The position numbers were made by a program, and so were the translations under genes. The notes beneath the pieces are model-generated. The model was not told the origin of the DNA. It was given only the letters and a program-made list of their open reading frames with translations, and searched no databases. From Selaginella moellendorffii (lineage: Eukaryota; Streptophyta; Lycopodiopsida; Selaginellales; Selaginellaceae), in the NCBI RefSeq assembly GCF_000143415.4, contig NW_003314264.1:2020074-2084073 (forward strand): a stretch of DNA of 64,000 nucleotides, read 5' to 3'. Below, piece by piece: positions 57,260-64,000 of this stretch (positions are counted from its first letter, which is position 1; each line of letters begins with the position of its first letter).

Positions 57260-60200
57260 ACTCCACCACCCATAGACGAAGTTCGATGTCCTCATCGAAC
57301 GGTAAACCATTTTATAAAGTAGCACCCGCATATGTCACCATTTCCATCCTTGGCCCCTAGCCAATATTTGTCAATGGTTGGACATTGAAGGCTCACCATG
57401 CCTTCTCCATATTCATTAATGGTTCGACACCAAAGGCTCACCATGCCTTGCCCATCCTCTAAGGAGGATAGTCTCTCCAACTTAGAGACTCACTTGACCA
57501 CCTGGGGTGGTTTGCTCCTTTTTATCGGTTTAGTTCTCGCTAAACCCATTAGAGACACCCTCTCTAACTCAATTCCACTACTCATTCTTGAGTAGTCACA
57601 GATTCCATTAATCTGCCTTTGCACTTTGGAATGTTTACTCTTGACTTTTTGGAGTCAATTTCCTAGGTGTCTCCGACACCTTGCCTTGCACATTTTGTGC
57701 AACTCCACTTCCCCTCCTAGAAAGTTCTCTACTCTAGGGCACCCTCATCCTCCTTTCTATTTTTGGGCCACCATTAGCATTACGTTCCATTTATCATTAT
57801 TTGTGCTAGGGCTGTCCACAGCTCTATCTTTTGGCTACTTAGTTGCTCCCTCACTTGGAACCTTTCCTTTGCCAAATTGGAGCACTTGGGAATCCATCCT
57901 TGGAAGTCCACTTCTTTTTCCGCAATCCGTTAGCATCAAACACATTAGTGTTCCTTGGCTAACTTTGCCACTTGGATTCTTTTCAATGGATTCCACGGCC
58001 CTATCTTGGGCACTCGTCTTTTGCTCCTATCCTTGGATTGTTGCACCAAGCAACATAGGATCATTACCTCCTTCCTTGAGGTATTCTTTTGGTTCCATAG
58101 CAAAGGATCTGCTTTGCCCAGACTAGGGTGTTCACCCCTAGTAAGTCTCCCCACTGTTCTAGGCTCTCTTCCTAGCCCAACCTTGTGACCCACCCATGGG
58201 CCTGTCTCTAGAGACTATTTTCTTGAACTCATAATACCATTGTATTGTAGTAGTTCATTTCCCTTAGGTGTCCTTCTCACTTAGTCACCTTGACCAAGCC
58301 ACACCTTTATCAATAGTTCAAATCAACACTTTGAATTAGGAATCATATTCCTTAAACCAAACAAAGACTTTGTCTTTGTTTAACCACAAGATCACCTAGT
58401 GATCTCATCTTGACCCCTTAATAGGTCTATCAATAGGAACTAGGTCTTCCAAACCCTTCTAAGTTGTTGACTATGACCCTGGGGGCATCCCCCACACTTG
58501 GCGGTGCGCCCAAGCCAGCCCTTCCGGCCAAGGATCCATAGCAATTGAGACTTTAGTGTCCCCATTTCATTCACCACGTTCTTGGTGCCCTTTGCACCAA
58601 AGTGTTCAAGTTAGATATGCCGAGCTTTCACTCTAAGCAATCTAACCGTGCATCACGACTCCGAGGCATCCCCCGTTTGGCGGTGTGCCCAAGCCAATCT
58701 CCTCATTGAGAGTCCATGACCACCGAAATATGAGTGTCCTCATATTCCAAACCATCACCACGCCCTAGTGATTTGGGACTCGAACCCAAGCACTAGAGGG
58801 TTGGGACTCGAACCCAACCTCCGTATATGCATCTACGGATGGCATCCCCTAGGATGCCTGGCGTGACTCTCCACGCCGGTGCACCAACTTTTACTCAAAG
58901 CGCGCTATATATCACAGCTTAGGAACCTAGTTCCTCCACACTGCCAAGTCCTCTCACTTGACAAGTCTGTGATCATGCATGGACTCCTCCATGCTTGGCC
59001 CTATGGCCCACCCCTTTTGAAGTTATCACTTTCAACTAGGGTATTTGTTCCCCTAACTTGCCAATCTCACTTAGCAAGTCTTCTGACCACTGTAACATGG
59101 TTTCTACACAAGCGTGAAAGCCCTTGATCATCGACTTTCGTTCAAAGCCCTCTCTTTGAACACTCAGGAACTATTTCCCTAACCTTGATAGCTTTGCCTC
59201 ATGGCAAGCTTTAAGACCATGCTTCTGCTGCGCCACTCTGATTTCACGCTTTCTTTGAACCATTTACGCTTGGCCTTTCTAGGTACTAAGCTACCTAGAA
59301 TCGTCTTTGGGAACTTTGAAGGAACTCCGTCCCTTAGCTTGCTAAGGTTTCCTTTTTCGCAAGCTTTCTAGTTGCCATATAGTCTAATATGGACTATTCC
59401 ATATTTTAGACTCTCCATGGCATCACGGTTGCTAGCAACAACACCCTCGAGCCCCCACTTGATTCTCCACTCCCAACTGGCATAATTACTCTTGGTTATG
59501 CCCTTCAATTCCTATGGTTTGGTTCTATCCCCTTACTACTTGCTTTTGGCTTCACACCTTTCCTTCGGTCATTCTCCTCCCGACTAGGAGGATAATTTTG
59601 CACTTTCTATCATGCCTTAGCAAGTATTCTTAGGGATGAATCTACCCAATAGCCTAGGGAGTGGTTCCTCAATCCAGGTATGCTCACCCTATAATCCCAC
59701 ACACCGGGATTACGTTGTTGCTTATGGGCCCTTATATGCCCATCACTAACCTTGCCAAAATTCCATTTTTGGCTTTGTCCAATTCGAGTAGACAGTCTTC
59801 TCCTGTCTCCGCCACCTTGGACATTTGGATAGCACCTTCTATCCATCATTCGCTAAAGACTTAGTCCCTTGGGCCTTATCTATTGCCCTCGCAACATCAA
59901 ACACCACCTCTTGGTGTTCTAGAGTGTTTGGGTGTCCCAATGACGGCTTCCTTGACAATGAGTATTTCCTTTTATGACATTGACTTATTATATCGCAACA
60001 TAAGCAACTTATCCCCCGTAAGGGTATATCCAACTTCCATATGCCATTAAGAAGGCTTGGGTAGCTACCTTCTACCCGTTTAACCAATTATTTTGCACCT
60101 CTCGCTTAGTTGCCTCATAGTTGTCAAGTCCTACAACTCATTGCTGATGCTTCCACACCTCCACCATTATCTGGGTCACCACACTCCAATTGCATGCTCT

Positions 60201-61345
60201 GCAGCTTAGGCTATGCCATTCCCATTTCCATTGGGATTCCCTTGGCAAGGGGTTCTCATGAACCCACCAACATAGCCTCAAGGTATCACACCTTGGCACC
60301 TTTGGTGTCTCCACACCATCGGCTCCACGAGCCTACCTCTATGACACTTCTTCTTTATGTCTAAGTCTTTGCCAAGACCAATACCGCTCTTTCTTATGCC
60401 AACCATCCGTTAGCACTGCACCATAGAGGTCACACACAACTTTGTATCAAAGTTGTTTTCTTTTGGGAACACCTTTCCCACGACTTTAGTATAGCACATT
60501 TTGCCATCGATGAGATACCCTCTATTCTCATCCTTGGATCCTATGGTCCCCTCCATCCTTTGTGGGGTACAACACACCTCAATCCAAATGCTTCCATTAG
60601 TCCTTTAGGACCATCCCTTGACTCTACTTGAGTCATCCAGCAGTTTTGGACTTGGTTAATCCACAGAACCGTAAGGTCCTACTTGTCGGGCACTAGCTCA
60701 CTGGAATACACTTCTTGCATTCATGTCCTCACTCACAAGGGTTATTTTCACAAGTGTTACTCTGACATTTGATTTTGTTCTCTGGGGCAACCTTTGCCCC
60801 TTAGGACTACTTGTCCATGTGATGAGAGTACCAACTCATCTCTAAGTACACCCCCCAACTCCTTGGGTTGTTCCAGCATTTATTAAAGGTAGCCCTGGCT
60901 ACCATTTCAAGGACTAGCGTCCTCTTCCGTATTTGACCTCCCACAGTCATTATTTCTGGTCTCACATTCATGAGCACCAACCTCAACTATATGAGGATAA
61001 TCTTGTGACTCCTTTATTGCTTTGGAGTCTTTATCTTTCCCGTGATCCCAAATATAGTTGTTTACCACAACAATATTAGCCAGTTTGCTAAGTCAAACGC
61101 TCATCTGGACCACATCCTCAACTCTCTGAGGAAAACCATATACTGTTCCCAAGATCCCAAAGTCGTTCCCTTACTGGCCCCTTTTCTATCCACCACATCG
61201 TGCCCAAGTTCATGCATGAACTCGAGTGGAGAGCCATGTCCTCTCGACGTGCTACTCCTCAAGAATAGGCCCACTCCTAGGACCTTCCGATGCCAATATC
61301 AATGGTGATATACTTGAGCACCAATAAAAATCGGACTAAGGAACA
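57260..61345 (-). other. Element B interior (non-coding)
   Basis: 57,260-58,850 shares several blocks with the chromovirus 3' region: ACTCCACCACCCATAGA, GGGGGCATCCCCC, and the pair of hairpins at 58,773-58,789 and 58,799-58,819. 58,900-61,345 matches A2's interior. Frames above 60 codons are scattered and not protein-like. Confidence 0.75.
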
Positions 61346-61360
61346 GCTCTGATACCAAGT

Positions 61361-63168
61361 TGTAAGCGACTAATTTTTCCAATCTACTTTAGTCACTTAA
61401 CCACACCTTCAACCGCTTGGAGGAGTCTCATTCACAACCTCCTTAAGTCCAATTTAGGACTTGGGGCTTGCTAGCCCAAGAATGGCATCCATGCCACTCA
61501 TCGTTTGCACTTAGTCCAAGTGCTCCACGTGTCCGGTCCCAAAACCGACACCCAAAGGCACCACTGACATATCAGCCCGTTACGCTAAGGCCATGCCCAT
61601 TCACCTTTGCCGCACTAGTGGTCCAATACCACTTGCATCACAATCCCGTCTCTCCAAAACTGGGCCATCCGTCCACGAGTGGTCAACCCAGATCCACTCT
61701 TTAGCATCCTTAGGATGCCCACAGACATGGGGAATAGCCTTCCCCAATATCCCTTTGTCAGTTCCTACCAAGTCCCTTTTCTGTCCCTGGCCATGTTCGC
61801 GAACACTGCCACTCGATCAAGGCCCATAGGCCTGACCACTAAGTCCCATGGTCCTCCGGGACTTCCTCACCATGTGACTGTATCCTTAGTCACCACACTA
61901 GAGGACTGCTCTTCCTCCTTTCTCCATTTGGGACTCCGGGACAACATTTCGAAACACCGTGGGCCTACGCGAGCCCCGTGGGTACTCTCCCGCCTTCCGC
62001 CTTTAGGTGCTCTAGCCATGGGCTTAGAGCGAGGTTCCGTTGAGCCACGCCTGGTATCCAAATAGGTAGTGCCACCCACACTTGGACTGGGAGCATCGGC
62101 CAGTCGATCTCCCGGGGGAACTAGAGCCGGCTCTTGAACACTTCACCAAGCTACCCCGCTTGTCGGTCCGTATTCACTCTAGTCTTGGACTTCCCAGTGG
62201 TCAGTTCATCACCCAACACTGGGTTTGGCCTTCCTGGGCCAAACTGGCCTTTCCTGGCCAAACTGGCTCCACTGCAGTCCTCCCCCTTACTATACTTTTG
62301 GAGCTCACCAAACCCCCTAGGGTCTGGGAGACGAACACTTTGGGCTTTCACCCTCTCAGACTCGAACTCGGACTCGGACTCGGACTCAGACTCGGACTCG
62401 GACTCGGACTCGGACTCGGACTCAGACTCAGACTCGGACTCGGGCTCGGGCTCGGTCTCAGCCTTGGCCTTGGTCTCGGTCTCGGTCCCGGTCCCGGTCT
62501 CGGTCTCAGTCCCGGTCCCGGTCTCGGTCTCGATCCCGGTCTCGGTCTCGGTCTTGATCTCGGTCCCGGTCTCGGTCTCGACATCGGACTCCATCTTGAG
62601 TCCTTCTCGGACTCCATCTTGGACTCCATCTTGGACTCCGTCTCGGTCCATCTAGGACTCCATCTCGGACTCCGTCTCGGTCCGTCTTAGACTCCATCTC
62701 GGGTCCATCTTGGACTCCGTCTCGGTCCACCTCGGACTCCATCTCGGACTCCATCTCGTGTGCATCTCAGACTCCATCTCGGACTCCATCTCGGGTCCAT
62801 CTCGGACTCCGTCTTGGTCCACCTCGGACTCCACTTCGGGTCCATCTCGGACTCCATATCGGACTCCATCTCGGACTCCACTTTGGGTCCATCTCGGACT
62901 CCAACTAGGGTCCGCCTCGGACTCCATCTCGGACACTTCCACGTATCATGTGTTGGTCCTTTTTGGGTCCCTTTTTGGAGCCTTGCTTATTGCTCACTTC
63001 GTGCTCGCTCCTTGAGCACTTTGTTGGGAGTTCCACTCCCGCTCTCGACCTTCCAAGTCAAAGCTTTTAGTCCAAACGTGTTACACTCGTTTGGGCTTTC
63101 GCTTCGGCCACTACCACGTGGCACCCTTTCTGGCTCCACTTTGGGGCCTAGGGATTTTGTGTCTCACA
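61361..63168 (-). repeat. 5' LTR of element B
   Basis: The plus strand runs TGTAAGCGACTAATTTTTCC to GATTTTGTGTCTCACA. Promoter-like module about 62,284-62,355; array about 62,355-62,935. Confidence 0.9.
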
Positions 63169-64000
63169 AGCATTAGATAAGGCCCAAGGGACTATGTCCC
63201 TAACGAATGATGGATAGGAGGTGCTATCCAAATGTCCAAGGTTCTGAAGATGGGAGAAATCTGTCTACCCGATTTGGACATAGCCAAAAATGGGATTTTG
63301 GCAAGGCTAGTGATAGGCATATAGAGGCCCATAAGTAGCAACATAAATCCCGATGTATGGGATTATAAGGTGAGCATGCTCAAATTAAGGAACCACTCCC
63401 TAAGTTATTGGGTAAGTTCATCCTTATGAATACTTGCTAAGGCATAGTAAAAGGTGCAAAGCTGTCCTCCTAGTCTGGAGGAGAATAACCAAGGGAAACA
63501 TATAAGGCCAAAGGGCAAGTAGTATTGGGATGGAACGGAACCATAGAAATTTAAGGACATAACCAACGGTGGTTATGCAAGTTGGGAGTGGAGAATCAAG
63601 AGAGTGCTCAAGGATGTTACTACTAGCAATTGCAATGCCATGGAGAGTCTAAAATATGGAATTACCCATGTTAGACCATGTGGTGAGTAGGGAGCTTGCA
63701 AAGGAGAAGCCTTAGCAAGCTAAGGAACAGAATTCCTTGAAGGTTCCCAAAGACAGATAAGTACATAGAAAGCCAAGTGTAAATGGTTCCTAGAGCACGC
63801 GAAATCAGAGTGGCGCAGCAAAAGCGTGGTCTTGATGCTGGCCATGAGGCGAGACTATCAAGGTTGGGGAAGTAGTTCCCTAGTGTTCAAAGAGAGGGCT
63901 TTGAATGAAAGTTGATGATTAAGGACTTTCACGCTTATGCATAAACCATGTTATGATGGCCGGATGACTTGCTAAGTGAGATTGGCAAGTTAGGGGAACA
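63169..64000 (+). other. A2 interior, second part (continues beyond window)
   Basis: Matches B's interior 59,880 down to about 59,050 in opposite orientation (for example CCTTAGCAAGCTAAGG-type text near 63,710). No coding signal. Confidence 0.75.

Larger units (their letters stand above)
55360..63168 (-). mobile_element. Family-A element B (non-coding), inverted inside A2
   Basis: Minus-strand element: 5' LTR 63,168-61,361 (1,808 bp), primer site TGGTATCAGAGC (61,346-61,357, perfect), interior about 4.1 kb, purine-rich GGGTGGTGGAGT, 3' LTR 57,259-55,360 (1,900 bp). Flanks GGCAT (55,355-55,359) and AGCAT (63,169-63,173) are a target duplication with one change; the empty site in A2 would read CAGGGCATTAGATAAGG. 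No gag, pol or env motif in any frame, so it is a large non-autonomous derivative. The 3' interior resembles that of the coding family-C element. Confidence 0.9.
44705..64000 (+). mobile_element. Family-A element A2, host of two nested elements, runs off the right edge
   Basis: 5' LTR starts TGTGAGACACAAAATCCC at 44,705 and ends CGCTTACA at 53,850. It is interrupted at 45,711 by the chromovirus C and resumes at 53,230. Primer site TGGTATCAGAG at 53,854-53,864. Interior 53,851-55,359, interrupted by element B, resuming at 63,169 (AGATAAGGCCCAAGGGACT) and continuing beyond 64,000. The two interior parts match successive parts of B's interior in opposite orientation, which proves continuity. No open frames of note. 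The 3' LTR is not in the window. Confidence 0.85.

Overview
This is nuclear DNA of a land plant. The genes are plant housekeeping genes (cystathionine beta-lyase, PDCD2/TSR4, bystin, MEMO1, GRV2/RME-8, an Ole e 1-type proline-rich protein, an extensin, a mitochondrial small heat-shock protein). They are cut by many very short GT-AG introns (about 46-65 nt) and lie close together. The compact genes, tiny introns and the nature of the repeats best fit a lycophyte such as Selaginella; that assignment is my inference, not a database result.

Layout. Positions 1-25,650 are gene-dense. In order: a cystathionine beta-lyase gene (minus, cut by the window edge); head-to-head with it a PDCD2/TSR4 gene (plus); convergent with that bystin (minus); head-to-head with bystin MEMO1 (plus); the large GRV2/RME-8 gene (plus, 8.9 kb); an Ole e 1-like proline-rich protein (plus); a coiled-coil protein of unknown function (plus); a probable unrecognised gene on the minus strand (19.7-20.6 kb); an extensin with a 100-N gap (plus); a mitochondrial sHSP with a heat-shock promoter (plus); and a relic of a PEP-mutase/isocitrate-lyase family gene. 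Two neighbours, PDCD2/TSR4 and bystin, both serve 40S ribosome assembly, and telo-box motifs lie in several of the promoters.

From about 25,950 to the right edge the window is essentially nested LTR retrotransposons. I separate three families. Family C is a chromodomain-bearing Ty3/gypsy element (chromovirus) with LTRs of about 1.14 kb. Family A has LTRs of 1.6-1.9 kb carrying a CpG-rich 6/12-bp array and a non-coding interior of about 4.1 kb. Family D has LTRs of about 1.15 kb and a non-coding interior of about 4.8-5.0 kb. The left nest is an old, transition-riddled C element (C0) invaded by a family-A LTR (A1), invaded by D1, invaded by a solo family-A LTR (A0). D2 is a separate complete element with a perfect target duplication. 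The right nest is a family-A element (A2, 44,705 to beyond the edge) with a family-C element inside its 5' LTR and a second, inverted family-A element (B) inside its interior. Most insertions are confirmed by 5-bp target-site duplications seen directly.

Most unusual: the integrase region of the family-C element is interrupted by two short insertions, 46 and 52 bp, each with GT-AG ends. Exact removal restores the expected integrase reading frame, so they look like host-type minimal introns inside an LTR retrotransposon. The three LTR families also share one promoter-like module of about 80 bp, and the non-coding family A shares its 3' interior and polypurine region with the coding family C.
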